64,000 nucleotides of DNA, from NCBI RefSeq assembly GCF_005491705.1, contig NZ_CP028092.1, positions 1,116,001 to 1,180,000 of the forward strand. The letters are read 5' to 3'. Positions 43,974-53,283 of this stretch are shown here, piece by piece. Under the pieces are notes generated by a model. It did no database searches. It was given only the letters and a program-made list of their open reading frames with translations, and was not told the DNA's origin. The stretch comes from Pontibacter sp. SGAir0037 (GTDB lineage Bacteria > Bacteroidota > Bacteroidia > Cytophagales > Hymenobacteraceae). The first letter of the stretch is position 1. Each line of letters starts with the position of its first letter. A program made the position numbers and the translations under genes.

Positions 43974-44847
43974 TTTTCTTTGTAGACTTATTGCGGAGCC
44001 TGAACAGGTTCACCAACTGGTTAACATAGTCTTCGTTTGCCATAATAGCCAAGTAGTTAGCCTGGTATTTCTGGCAGATGCGCATTATTTTCGACTGATT
44101 CTCCGTATGCTGGGCAAAGTACCTTTTCTGAAACTCTTCGCCGGAAGTGTTCATCCAGATAGTTCTTCCTGATTCTTTATCTAAAACAGGCACTATTCCC
44201 ATCGGAGGCATTTTCTTCTCCCGCACGTCCATCAGCTGCAGCACAATCAGGTCGTGGCGTTTGGCCAGCATGGCTAGTTCCTTTTCGTAATTCACATCTA
44301 TAAAATCAGAGATAAGCAGGATAATGCTGCGGCGTTTGATAATATCCAGTGTCAGTTTGATGCCTGAGGCCAGGTTTGTCTTCAGCGAATCAGGTTTTAG
44401 CTCATGTAAAGCTTTTATAATAGTATAGGCCTGCTCAATGCCTTTAGCTGGCTTTATGTATTTTTCTTTTTGATCGCTGATGCAGATGATGCCGATCTGG
44501 CTTTGCTGCCTGGCTGCCGAGAGCGCCAGTACACCGCAGATCTCTTTTCCAACCTCCAGCTTTTTCTGCTTGCCCGTGCCTATGGCCTGAGAGGCACTCA
44601 CATCCAGCATCAGAAACACCGACTGCTCTTTCTCCTCCCGGTAGGTCTTCACAAAAGTGCCATGCCCTTTCGCCGATACATTCCAGTCAATAGAACGTAC
44701 ATCGTCTCCATACTGGTATGCACGTACATCGTCAAATTCCAGCCCGGTGCCTTTAAACACAGAGTGGAAGTCGCCTTGCATTTGCGTGGTAATTGCCTTC
44801 CTGATTCGTATTTCGTATTTTCGAAGCTTTTGTACAAGCTCTTTCAT
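43966..44847 (-). CDS. DUF58 domain protein
   Basis: 293 residues. DUF58 signature FDDVRAYQYGDDVRSIDWN, then FLMLDVSASQ (MIDAS-like) and LLISDFIDV. No membrane span. In Bacteroidota it partners MoxR AAA+ ATPases and Bat proteins. First gene of the operon DUF58, BatD-like, batA. Confidence 0.93.
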   Translation of the reverse strand: MKELVQKLRKYEIRIRKAITTQMQGDFHSVFKGTGLEFDDVRAYQYGDDVRSIDWNVSAKGHGTFVKTYREEKEQSVFLMLDVSASQAIGTGKQKKLEVGKEICGVLALSAARQQSQIGIICISDQKEKYIKPAKGIEQAYTIIKALHELKPDSLKTNLASGIKLTLDIIKRRSIILLISDFIDVNYEKELAMLAKRHDLIVLQLMDVREKKMPPMGIVPVLDKESGRTIWMNTSGEEFQKRYFAQHTENQSKIMRICQKYQANYLAIMANEDYVNQLVNLFRLRNKSTKKSA

Positions 44848-44905
44848 AGACTTGTTCTCTGCCGTAAGATTTTAAAATTAGAACTTATTCTCGTATTTTA
44901 CACCC

Positions 44906-45301
44906 GTGAAAAGACTTTTCTTCTTATTATTTAGCCTGATTTTTTTCTGTTGCAAGCAGCAGGAGCCGGAAAGACCTGAAAACCTGATTCCTCAGGACAA
45001 AATGGTGCAGATTCTAGCTGATATTCATACCGTGGAAGCCCGGATCGAAAACAGAGTCAGTTATCCGGACACTTCTCTGATGGTTTTCAATAAAGAACAA
45101 TCCAAGGTGCTGGAGCAACATGATGTAACGCTTGAGCAGTTCAAAGAAACCTACCAGTTTTACCTGGACAATGTAAAGCAGATGGACAAGCTGTATGAGG
45201 TGATCATTGATACACTCAGTGCCAGGGAAGTAAAGGCCCGTACTTCTTATCAACCAAATCAGTTAAAAGTAGAGGGCACAGAACTTCGGCCGGTAGAGTA
45301 G
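44906..45301 (+). CDS. DUF4296 lipoprotein
   Basis: 131 residues, starting with GTG at 44906 and reading (M)KRLFFLLFSLIFFCC. The lipobox Cys is in FFCCK. The mature DUF4296 part is helical (DKMVQILADIHTVEARIENR). The family is restricted to Bacteroidota and of unknown function. Divergent from the DUF58 operon by 58 bp. Confidence 0.85.
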   Translation: MKRLFFLLFSLIFFCCKQQEPERPENLIPQDKMVQILADIHTVEARIENRVSYPDTSLMVFNKEQSKVLEQHDVTLEQFKETYQFYLDNVKQMDKLYEVIIDTLSAREVKARTSYQPNQLKVEGTELRPVE

Positions 45302-45312
45302 TTTTAAATTAT

Positions 45313-45648
45313 TTACATCAGCTTACTGCCGTTGGGTACTTTGCCCGCGGGCTGTGCGAGTACTATATCCTTATTTTCATTTTCAAAGCCTGTCACCAGA
45401 ATCTCTGAAATATACTTTCCAATCTGCTTGGTGCCTAAATTAGTCACGCAGAGCACCTGTTTACCTACCAGTTCCTCCTTTGTATAAAGTCTGGTAATCT
45501 GCGCGCTCGACTTCTTCAGGCCCAGTGGTCCCAGATCCACCACCAGTTTATAGGCAGGCTTCCGCGCTTCCGGGAAATCATTTACTTCTACAATTGTGCC
45601 TACTCTGATGTCTGTTTGCTCAAAATGCTGCCAAGTGATTGTATCCAT
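45313..45648 (-). CDS. tRNA-binding protein, CsaA/YgjH-like
   Basis: 111 residues, a single OB-fold tRNA-binding domain: DIRVGTIVEVNDFPEARKPAYKL, SAQITRLYTKEELVGKQVL, CVTNLGTKQIG and NENKDIVLAQPAGKVPNG. CsaA binds structured RNA or tRNA and has chaperone-like activity. The gene end is 11 bp from the DUF4296 gene, convergent. Confidence 0.93.
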   Translation of the reverse strand: MDTITWQHFEQTDIRVGTIVEVNDFPEARKPAYKLVVDLGPLGLKKSSAQITRLYTKEELVGKQVLCVTNLGTKQIGKYISEILVTGFENENKDIVLAQPAGKVPNGSKLM

Positions 45649-45688
45649 CTTGCTTCATTTGTTGTGTTGATTTAATTTGTTTTTATTG

Positions 45689-45712
45689 GGGAAACACTTT
45701 GAAGTGTTTCCC
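45689..45712. repeat. 24-bp palindrome in a divergent promoter gap
   Basis: GGGAAACACTT and AAGTGTTTCCC around a central TG. It lies between the divergent tRNA-binding gene and the FAD/Rieske gene, 41 bp upstream of the former and 161 bp before the latter. No U-tract on the far side. Operator-like, unassigned. Confidence 0.4.
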
Positions 45713-45873
45713 GGGTTAAGGTGCACAAATTAACAAAATATTATCCGTTTTACTTCTAAAAGCAAGCTGTAAGGCTCAAACAGCAACATAAGCCCTTTCA
45801 CGCCGTAATCCTAATCTATTATCCTTCCTTTAAAATTGGTAAAATCAAGTGTAAAATTTGCAAAATAGATACT

Positions 45874-47418
45874 ATGAAAAGAGAATCCGGAGCGAGTTTA
45901 CCTGTATGGGTAGAGGGCGTAACGATGCCAGAAACAGGTCCTTTACTTGAAAATATTGAATGCGATGTTTGTATAGTGGGAGCTGGTTTAGCGGGTATGT
46001 CTACCGCTTATATGTTAGCCAAGGAGGGAAAGAATGTGGTGGTGTTGGAGGCAAAGAAAATAGGAGGGGGGGAAACAAGCAGAACGACTGCCCATTTATC
46101 GAATGCACTCGATGATCGCTATTCTAATTTAGTGAAGCTGTTCGGCGAAGAGGGGGCACTGCTGGCGGCCCAGAGCCATGGCCGGGCGATAGATAAAATA
46201 GAAGAGATTGTAAAGGAGGAAAACATCGACTGTGACTTTACCCGGATAGACGGCTACCTGTTTGCCAACGACCGGCAGGAGGAGGAAGAACTGCTGAAGG
46301 AGCTGGAGGCAGTGCAGCAAATAGGCTGGCGTGATGTGATTCTTCGTAAAGATAGTCCTGTTAAAACGCTTACAGGGCTTCCTTGCCTGCATTTCCCGAA
46401 CCAGGCACATTTTCACGTGCTGAAATATCTCTCAGCTATCAGCAGCGCTTTTTTAAATATGGGCGGCAGGATTTTTACCGAAACCAAGGTAACGCGCTAT
46501 GAATCTGGTACGGTTGCAACTGTTATCTCTGAAGATAATTTTGCTGTTTCGGCTAATCAACTGGTAGTTGCTACCAACACACCGACCAACGATTTTGCTA
46601 CCATGCATACCAAGCAAGCCCCTTACCGCACGTATGTAGTAGGTGCTATGGTAGCAAAAGATGCTGTTCCTGATGCACTTTACTGGGATATGGCAGAGCC
46701 GTATCATTATGTAAGGCTGCTGAAGGGAAAGGCTCTGGACGAAGGTGCTGCCTCAGACCTGTTAATTGTAGGTGGTGGAGACCATAAAACGGGGCAGGCT
46801 GAGAATTACGAATCGAGCTTTAGAGACCTGGAGCGCTGGATGCGACTGAAGTTTCCGGAGGCTGGCGAAGTGATCTACCGCTGGTCTGGCCAGGTATACG
46901 AGCCGGTGGACCTACTGGGTTATATTGGCAGAAATCCGGGTGACACTGACAATGTATATATCATAACAGGTGACTCCGGACACGGTATGACGCACAGTAC
47001 CATTGGCGGTATGCTGATCACAGACTTGATAATGGGCAGAGAGAATCCCTGGGCCACACTATACGATCCGGGTAGAAGCCCTATGAAAGCAGCAGGAGAG
47101 TATATAAAGGAGAACCTGAATGTGGCGGCACAGTTTAAAGATTTTGTTACACCGGGTGAGGTAAAAGATCCGCAGGAGGTATTACCCGGTACCGGACGTA
47201 TCATGCGTAAAGGTTTAAGTAAAGTAGCTGTATACTGTGATCAGGATGGTGTGAGGCATACCTGTTCAGCCGTTTGCACGCACATGGGCTGTATTGTCAG
47301 TTGGAATGATGTGGAAAGTTCCTGGGACTGCCCTTGCCACGGTTCACGCTTCGATCCATTTGGGCGTGTTATCACCGGACCAGCAACCAAAGACCTGGAG
47401 CCTGAGCAGGAGGATTAA
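45874..47418 (+). CDS. FAD-dependent oxidoreductase with C-terminal Rieske domain
   Basis: 514 residues. FAD motif CIVGAGLAGMSTAYMLAKEG near residue 30 and the GGGETSRTTAHLSNALDDRY segment typical of DAO-type oxidases; TGDSGHGMTH follows. Residues 430-514 are a Rieske 2Fe-2S domain: CTHMGC with CPCHGSRFDPFG. This fusion occurs in many bacteria; substrate unknown. Soluble, no signal. Confidence 0.93.
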   Translation: MKRESGASLPVWVEGVTMPETGPLLENIECDVCIVGAGLAGMSTAYMLAKEGKNVVVLEAKKIGGGETSRTTAHLSNALDDRYSNLVKLFGEEGALLAAQSHGRAIDKIEEIVKEENIDCDFTRIDGYLFANDRQEEEELLKELEAVQQIGWRDVILRKDSPVKTLTGLPCLHFPNQAHFHVLKYLSAISSAFLNMGGRIFTETKVTRYESGTVATVISEDNFAVSANQLVVATNTPTNDFATMHTKQAPYRTYVVGAMVAKDAVPDALYWDMAEPYHYVRLLKGKALDEGAASDLLIVGGGDHKTGQAENYESSFRDLERWMRLKFPEAGEVIYRWSGQVYEPVDLLGYIGRNPGDTDNVYIITGDSGHGMTHSTIGGMLITDLIMGRENPWATLYDPGRSPMKAAGEYIKENLNVAAQFKDFVTPGEVKDPQEVLPGTGRIMRKGLSKVAVYCDQDGVRHTCSAVCTHMGCIVSWNDVESSWDCPCHGSRFDPFGRVITGPATKDLEPEQED

Positions 47419-47458
47419 AAGGTATGTTATCTTCTATAGAGCCTGTAGGTTCGTCTAT

Positions 47459-47513
47459 TCCACAAGCAGCAACGCATCGCTAGTAGTACTAGCGATGCGT
47501 TGCTGCTTGTGGA
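47459..47513. repeat. 55-bp perfect palindrome between convergent genes
   Basis: Perfect 27-bp arms (47459-47485 and 47487-47513) around one central G at 47486; the left arm includes CACAAGCAGCAACGCATCGC. It has no U-tract. It sits between the convergent ends of the FAD/Rieske gene and the DUF922 gene. It may serve as a bidirectional terminator or be a mobile-element remnant. Confidence 0.75.
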
Positions 47514-47531
47514 TGTAGGTATTAACTAAAA

Positions 47532-48119
47532 TTACATCTTTTTATAGGCCTCCAACTCCTGAAGACGCTTCGAAATATTATCAGCCCATACCTGCTGTAC
47601 CTCAGCATCCAGTCCATGGCGGGAAAGTTCATCAAACTCCAGCTGTTCTGCCTTCCAGGTTTTAAAAGCTTCAGCCACAGTTGGGTTCATTCGGTCTTTC
47701 ATGTTGGTGCAGGTGGTGCCCAGAGCAGCCAGCTTTTTGCGAAGCAGGCGGGCGTGCACCTCCGTTAAATCGAAATGCAATTGCTCGTGGTAAAGCAGTT
47801 TTTCCGATTTTTTATTTTTTGACCATGACTGCGTAGCCAGGAAAACACATTTTACCTCATACACAAATTCATTGTTGCTGCATTTGGCATCTACAGCCAG
47901 ATTGGCGGCAGTAACTGCATGATGCGGATTGCCTTCTTCCGGTAAGCCTTTAAAATCGTCCCAGTTCAGTCTGCGGTCAGAAGACCAGGCAATGTTTTCG
48001 CTTGCCAGATTTTTATCTGCTGAAACAGAGGTGGTTAAAGGTTTTAAATTGGACTCAGGCTTTAGTACAGGCGCAAAAAGCCACGAAAAGAAAGAGAGTA
48101 AAAATGTAATAAGTACCAT
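47532..48119 (-). CDS. DUF922-type peptidase-like protein
   Basis: 195 residues with a hydrophobic signal-like N-terminus. The DUF922 family core is seen: LNWDDFKGLP and LLYHEQLHFDLTEVHARLL, where HEQLH is an HExxH zinc motif. It is predicted to be exported. Whether it is a peptidase is unproven. Confidence 0.82.
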   Translation of the reverse strand: MVLITFLLSFFSWLFAPVLKPESNLKPLTTSVSADKNLASENIAWSSDRRLNWDDFKGLPEEGNPHHAVTAANLAVDAKCSNNEFVYEVKCVFLATQSWSKNKKSEKLLYHEQLHFDLTEVHARLLRKKLAALGTTCTNMKDRMNPTVAEAFKTWKAEQLEFDELSRHGLDAEVQQVWADNISKRLQELEAYKKM

Positions 48120-48189
48120 TGGCTAAAAGGTAAATTTATTTTCAAATTCAGAACTGTTTAAAATTTAAAAAAGTGCCCGAATTTGTAAC

Positions 48190-49533
48190 TTATTTAGCTT
48201 TTGCCTCGTAGCTGAGTTTTTTAAAGCGAAAAAATAGTAAAATAGCAGCAACCGATAAGCCCACTAAGAGACCTGTCCAGATGCCGTTTACACCAAAATC
48301 AGCAACAAAACAAAGTAAATAACCTACAGGTAATCCAATTATCCAATAAGCTACCAACGAAATGATACTTGGTACTTTAACATCTTCCAAACCTCTTAAA
48401 GCACCCAGACCAACTACCTGTACTCCGTCTGAAATCTGAAACAGAGCAGCAATTATTAGTAGCATAGAGGCAATTTGAATAACCTCTTCATCATGAATGT
48501 ATAAGTTAGGAATAAATTTGTTTCCTGCAATCATCAGCAGGCCACTAAATGTCATAAAACCTATTGCCATTACAAAACTGCTGGTACCGGCCAGGCGCAT
48601 GGCTCTTTTGTTACCTAAGCCTTTCTGATTTCCGACTCGTATGGTAGCCGCTGCCGCAATGCCGCTTGCCATCATATAAGTGACAGAGGCCACATTAATG
48701 GCGATCTGGTGTGCTGCCAGCTGTTTAGCGCCTAACCATCCAATCATAATGGCTGAAAAACTGAAAGCACCCATTTCAAAAACCATCTGAATGGAAATAG
48801 GTATGCCTAGTTTAATGAGGCGGTACATATGGGTTGAGGAGAGGTAGCGGAGTTTCAGGTATTTCTGGTATACTTCAAACCTCCTGTTATAAAGGATATA
48901 GGCTCCCATCATCATGGCCATAAGTACCCTTGATATCATGGTGGCCCAGCCGGCACCTATCAGTCCCATTGGCTCAAAGCCTAATTTCCCAAAAATCAGG
49001 ATATAGTTTAAAACAACGTTCAGGCCGTTGGCTATAATGGAAACATACATGGCCACTTTGGTGAGGGAGAGGCCTTCTGCAAACTGCCGGAATGCCTGGA
49101 ACACCATCAGGGGAACCATGGAAAGAAACAGGATCTTTATATAGGGAATTGCCATCTCTACTACCTGAACCGGCTGATTAAGCAGCCTGATGTAAGGTGA
49201 AACAAAATAGCCTACTACAAAAAGTAAGATGCCTACCACCAGGTTGGAAACCAGGGCATTGAGAAGCAGCAGCGAAATTCGCGTATAATTGCGTCTGCCT
49301 TCTGCCGCAGCAATCAAAGGTGTAATACTAAAAGAGATGCCCAGCCCAAAGACCAATGTAATCGTAAAGATGCTGTTACCCAGGGAAGCAGCAGCCAGTG
49401 GAATGGTACCGATCTGACCTACCATCAAGCTATCAAAAACACTTACCATGATGTGCCCCAACTGGCTGAGCACGACCGGATAGGCCAGGAGGAAGTTTTT
49501 ACGGAAATGTTCTTTGTATTCAGCTGATCTCAT
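48190..49533 (-). CDS. MATE family efflux transporter
   Basis: 447 residues with about 12 spans. MATE/NorM landmarks: YPVVLSQLGHIMVSVFDSLMVGQIGTIPLAAASLGNS, EGRRN, GAGWATMISR and VGNQKGLGNKRAM. Inner-membrane cation-drug antiporter; substrate unknown. Single gene, 151 bp downstream of the aminotransferase gene end. Confidence 0.94.
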   Translation of the reverse strand: MRSAEYKEHFRKNFLLAYPVVLSQLGHIMVSVFDSLMVGQIGTIPLAAASLGNSIFTITLVFGLGISFSITPLIAAAEGRRNYTRISLLLLNALVSNLVVGILLFVVGYFVSPYIRLLNQPVQVVEMAIPYIKILFLSMVPLMVFQAFRQFAEGLSLTKVAMYVSIIANGLNVVLNYILIFGKLGFEPMGLIGAGWATMISRVLMAMMMGAYILYNRRFEVYQKYLKLRYLSSTHMYRLIKLGIPISIQMVFEMGAFSFSAIMIGWLGAKQLAAHQIAINVASVTYMMASGIAAAATIRVGNQKGLGNKRAMRLAGTSSFVMAIGFMTFSGLLMIAGNKFIPNLYIHDEEVIQIASMLLIIAALFQISDGVQVVGLGALRGLEDVKVPSIISLVAYWIIGLPVGYLLCFVADFGVNGIWTGLLVGLSVAAILLFFRFKKLSYEAKAK

Positions 49534-49684
49534 AGCAGTACCCTTTTGAAAGAGCCCGCAAAATTAGCCTTTTTTATTTTCAGGCACAGCTAGTATCCGA
49601 AATTATAGTGGATAATCAGTTTGACTCTGTGTGAAGCCAGACCACTGGCTTTCCGCAATAGTTGCAAGCATAGCAGAGAGACGA

Positions 49685-50800
49685 CTACAGGTGATCTGCC
49701 TCCAGTTCAGCCAGGGCCTGTTTTAATCTTTTGATTGCTTCCTGAAGCTCAGCTGGTTCTATGGCAAACGACATACGTGCATGGCCCGGTGCTCCAAAAT
49801 AATCTCCGGGTGAGAGTGTTAAACTATAATCCTGTTCCAAATATTTACACAAGTCTATAGCAGAGTAAATCTTTTTACCTGCACTTGTTTGGGTACCCAG
49901 AAAGTGGCTGAAGTCCGGAAAAAGGTAGTAGGCTCCTTCAGGCTGGAAAAAGGTTACATGCGGTATCTGTGCCATCGCTTCTATTGCTGCCAGTCGGTTT
50001 TCTTCCAGCACAGGTAGAAAGGTTGCCAATATAGTGCTGCGGTGTTGTAGTGTAGCCAAGGCGCCGGCTTGTAAAATCGGGCTGATACCGGACAAAGTCC
50101 CGAACTGATAGGCAATACATTTTTCGATGATTTCCCGTGCACCAACAACATAGCCTACGCGCCAGCTGGTCATGGCAAACGATTTTGAAAAGCCGTTCAC
50201 GATCAAGCATCTTTCCTGCGGCCCCTGGCAGGAAAGGATAGAAGTAAAAGGCCTGCTGTAAGTAATATAGTCGTAAATTTCATCACAGATAATGTATAAA
50301 TCAGGGAATTCAGAGGCAGCAGCCAGTATGGCCTCGAGTTCTTCTTTCTTGTATATACGGCCTGTAGGGTTTGCCGGATTAGTTAATAATAGTATCCTGC
50401 TTTTCCCGTGCAGTACCGCCCGTAATGCCTCTGGCTTAAGGCTATACTGGTCAGCGAAGCTGGTGGGTATTGTTACTAAGCTTCCTTTGCTGTATTTAAC
50501 CAGCTCATGAAAGCCAAACCAGGCGGGTGTGGGAATCACTACTTCATCTCCCTCTTGCAGCAACACCGAAAACAGGGTATGCAGGGCTGATTTACTGCCA
50601 GAGGTGATAAGTACCTGGTCTGCCTCTATGGCCATTCCTTCGTTTTTATACTTTCCGGCAACTGCATTTCGCAACTCTTCTGTTCCCTCAGCGGCATTAT
50701 AAAAGTTTTCCCGCTCTTGTAAAACAGCCATAGCGGCTGCCGAGGCCTGTTCAGGGCTTTTAAAGAAACTGGTGCCGGAAGCTAGGTTAAGGTGCTGCAT
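49685..50800 (-). CDS. PLP aminotransferase class I/II, egt-linked
   Basis: 371 residues, fold type I. ITSGSKSALHTLFSVL, TNPANPTGRIY, CDEIYDYITYS and the Schiff-base Lys in FSKSFAMTSWRVGY. It starts two bases after the egtD stop codon and so is translationally linked to egtB-egtD. By itself it reads as an aspartate-type aminotransferase; in this setting it may supply the missing PLP C-S lyase step (EgtE role), but true EgtE is a class V-like enzyme, so that is inference. Confidence 0.9.
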   Translation of the reverse strand: MQHLNLASGTSFFKSPEQASAAAMAVLQERENFYNAAEGTEELRNAVAGKYKNEGMAIEADQVLITSGSKSALHTLFSVLLQEGDEVVIPTPAWFGFHELVKYSKGSLVTIPTSFADQYSLKPEALRAVLHGKSRILLLTNPANPTGRIYKKEELEAILAAASEFPDLYIICDEIYDYITYSRPFTSILSCQGPQERCLIVNGFSKSFAMTSWRVGYVVGAREIIEKCIAYQFGTLSGISPILQAGALATLQHRSTILATFLPVLEENRLAAIEAMAQIPHVTFFQPEGAYYLFPDFSHFLGTQTSAGKKIYSAIDLCKYLEQDYSLTLSPGDYFGAPGHARMSFAIEPAELQEAIKRLKQALAELEADHL

Positions 50801-50802
50801 GT

Positions 50803-51810
50803 TTAGTCGACGTTGAAAAGTACATCAGCAAAATAGTTATTCTTATCCTGAAATACATGCTCTAATGTAAAACCACACTGTCTGCCAAGCTCCTGTACCT
50901 GTTGTATAGAATATTTATAGGAACTTTCAGTTTGTATTGCTTCCCAGGCTTCAAAATGAAATGTTAAGTCTATCTCTTTAATATATACCTGCTGCTGCTT
51001 TTCGCTGATCAGGTAGCTCTTCATAGCGCCTTCCTGCGGCTCGTACATCGCGTAGTGCCGGAAAGCACCCAAATCGAAGTTGCCGCCAAGTTCCTGGTTA
51101 ATGCGATGCAGCAGGTTCAGGTTAAATGTGGAAGTTACTCCGGCTGCATCATCATAGGCAGGTATGAGTTTGTCAGGGTCTTTGCGCAAATCTATACCCA
51201 TCAGGAATTTATCGCCCCGGCGCAGGTAGCTCCTGATGCTCCGCAGGAAGTCTTTACTCTCAGCCAGGTTAAAGTTGCCGATGTTGGAGCCCAGGAAGAG
51301 TACCACTTTGCGTTCCTGCTTATGCTGGTGCAGCCATTTCAGGGCCATAAAGTATTCGCCTATCACCGTCTGTAGCTGCAGCTCCGGTAGCTCGTTTTGC
51401 AGCTTAACCGTAAGTTGCTCCATCGCATTTCCGGAAATATCCACCGGAACGTATTCAAAATCCTGATGCTGGGCAGTAAGCTGGTGTAAAAGAATTTTCG
51501 TTTTCAGCGCATCTCCGGCACCCAGGTCGATCAGGTGAAAAAAACCGTTTTCACTAAAACGCTGTGCCATGGCTTTTCTGTTTTCTGACAGCACATCGTA
51601 TTCGCATCGGGTAAGATAATACTCCGGCAAGTCCATGATCTGCTGGAAAAGCCTGCTGCCTTCGCTGTCGTAAAAGTAGCGGGAGGGTAAGGCTTTCGGT
51701 TTTCTGCTGAGGCCTACAGCTACATCCTGGGCAAATACCAGCTTATCAGAGGCAACATCTCTTTTCAGGCCCAGTTCTACTATAGGTAGGGCTGTATGTT
51801 TTATTTGCAT
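50803..51810 (-). CDS. egtD: L-histidine N-alpha-methyltransferase
   Basis: 335 residues. EgtD adds three methyl groups from SAM to histidine to give hercynine. Motifs: ALPSRYFYDSEGSRLFQQIMDLPEYYLTR start, DLGAGDALKT (SAM motif), FLGSNIGN and GIDLRKD, and the C-terminal FHFEAWEAIQTESSYKYS. Six bases separate it from egtB upstream. Confidence 0.95.
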   Translation of the reverse strand: MQIKHTALPIVELGLKRDVASDKLVFAQDVAVGLSRKPKALPSRYFYDSEGSRLFQQIMDLPEYYLTRCEYDVLSENRKAMAQRFSENGFFHLIDLGAGDALKTKILLHQLTAQHQDFEYVPVDISGNAMEQLTVKLQNELPELQLQTVIGEYFMALKWLHQHKQERKVVLFLGSNIGNFNLAESKDFLRSIRSYLRRGDKFLMGIDLRKDPDKLIPAYDDAAGVTSTFNLNLLHRINQELGGNFDLGAFRHYAMYEPQEGAMKSYLISEKQQQVYIKEIDLTFHFEAWEAIQTESSYKYSIQQVQELGRQCGFTLEHVFQDKNNYFADVLFNVD

Positions 51811-51816
51811 AAAGTT

Positions 51817-53088
51817 TTATTTTGCCAGCCGGATACCATTGTATTGCCAGCGTTTGTCCGGGTGAAAGAAGTTTCGGTAGGTTGTACGGATATGGCTCTC
51901 CGGAGTGGCGCAGGAGCCGCCTCTGAGTACCATCTGGTTCAGCATAAATTTACCGTTATACTCTCCAAGGGCACCCGGAGCTTTAGAAAACCCCGGATAA
52001 GGATGGTAGGCACTATACGTCCATTCCCACACGTCTCCGTACAGCTGTTGTACCTCTGCCGTCGGAGCCGCTGCAACAGGCTCCAGAAATTCTGTTTCTA
52101 CAAAATTTCCGTTTCCCGGTTTGTGAACCTGGCTGGCAGCCTCCCATTCAAATTCAGTTAAAAGTCTTTTGCCGGCCCAACTGGCATAAGCGTTGGCCTC
52201 GTAAAAGCTGATATGGCAAACCGGAGCATTTTTGTCTACTTTTTCCAGGCCATGCATACTGAACCGATGCCATTCGCCTTCCTGCTCTACCCAATAAAGC
52301 GGCGCCTGCAGTTTTTCAGTGTTCACAAGGGCAAAACCTTCGTCAAGCCAATGCCTGAAATCACTGTAACCGCCATCCTGCATAAATTCGAGATACTCGC
52401 CATTTGTTACCAGCTGGTTCATGATCTGAAAGTCTTCTAAAAGTACTTTATGTACCCCCAGCTCATTATCGAAGCAAAATTCGTTGCCCTTATAGCCAAT
52501 TTCATAAACCCCGCCCGGAACATCTGCAAAAGCAGGAGCAAGGGTTGCACTCGTCTGCGGTGTCTTCGGGTTTGTCTTCGAAAAATATGCAGGCATTAAA
52601 GGGTTGGTGCTTAATATGTATTTTATGTCGGTGATTAACAGTTCCTGGTGCTGTTGTTCGTGCTGCAGGCCAAGCTCCAGGATTGGTAAAATTTCGGCTA
52701 TCTGTTTATCCGGTAAGTTCTGAAGCAGTATTGCCACGTGCTCGTTTACATGAGCCCGATAGTTATAGATGTCCTGTAGGGGAGGTCTGGTGAGTGTGCT
52801 GCGCTTATCCCGCTGCACCCGGTTGCCGACCGAATTATAGTAGGAGTTAAAAAGGTAGCTATAGTGGGGGTGGAATAATTTATAGTTCTGCAGATAGGGC
52901 TTCAGTACAAAGTTCTCAAAAAACCAGGTGGTATGGCCCATATGCCATTTAGGCGGGCTTACATCAACAATAGGTTGAACAACAGTGTCTTCGGGTTCCA
53001 GAGGACGACAAATCTGCTCTGTTCGGGCTCGGATTTGTTCGAAACGAGCTATGGTGACTGCGTGTGCAGAAGCGAATTGAGTGCTCAT
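51817..53088 (-). CDS. egtB: Ergothioneine sulfoxide synthase
   Basis: 423 residues. DinB-like N-terminal domain with iron ligands H52 (HMGHTTWFFENF) and HEQQHQELL near 140; C-terminal FGE-sulfatase domain with RGGSCATPESHIRTTYRNFF. EgtB joins a thiol to hercynine with oxygen. There is no egtA or egtC nearby, so either cysteine is used directly or those steps are elsewhere. First gene of egtB-egtD-aminotransferase. Confidence 0.94.
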   Translation of the reverse strand: MSTQFASAHAVTIARFEQIRARTEQICRPLEPEDTVVQPIVDVSPPKWHMGHTTWFFENFVLKPYLQNYKLFHPHYSYLFNSYYNSVGNRVQRDKRSTLTRPPLQDIYNYRAHVNEHVAILLQNLPDKQIAEILPILELGLQHEQQHQELLITDIKYILSTNPLMPAYFSKTNPKTPQTSATLAPAFADVPGGVYEIGYKGNEFCFDNELGVHKVLLEDFQIMNQLVTNGEYLEFMQDGGYSDFRHWLDEGFALVNTEKLQAPLYWVEQEGEWHRFSMHGLEKVDKNAPVCHISFYEANAYASWAGKRLLTEFEWEAASQVHKPGNGNFVETEFLEPVAAAPTAEVQQLYGDVWEWTYSAYHPYPGFSKAPGALGEYNGKFMLNQMVLRGGSCATPESHIRTTYRNFFHPDKRWQYNGIRLAK

Positions 53089-53283
53089 GATCTAAAAGAA
53101 TGATTTATAACTGAATAGCCTGGCCTTGGTGTGTTGAATAATATAGTGGTTAGCCCTATGTACGGGAATTCCGTTGAGAATGGTTTATCTTAGTGTCTGA
53201 TTAATAGGTTGGGCAGGTAAAGGAGCTGAAGAATTTCATACGCTTAACCGGTAAAATTAAGTCTAACCCCAGCTTGAAGAAGA

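Noticed and set aside
47459-47513. CRISPR or insertion sequence boundary
   Set aside because: It is a single palindrome with no repeats, spacers or transposase nearby.
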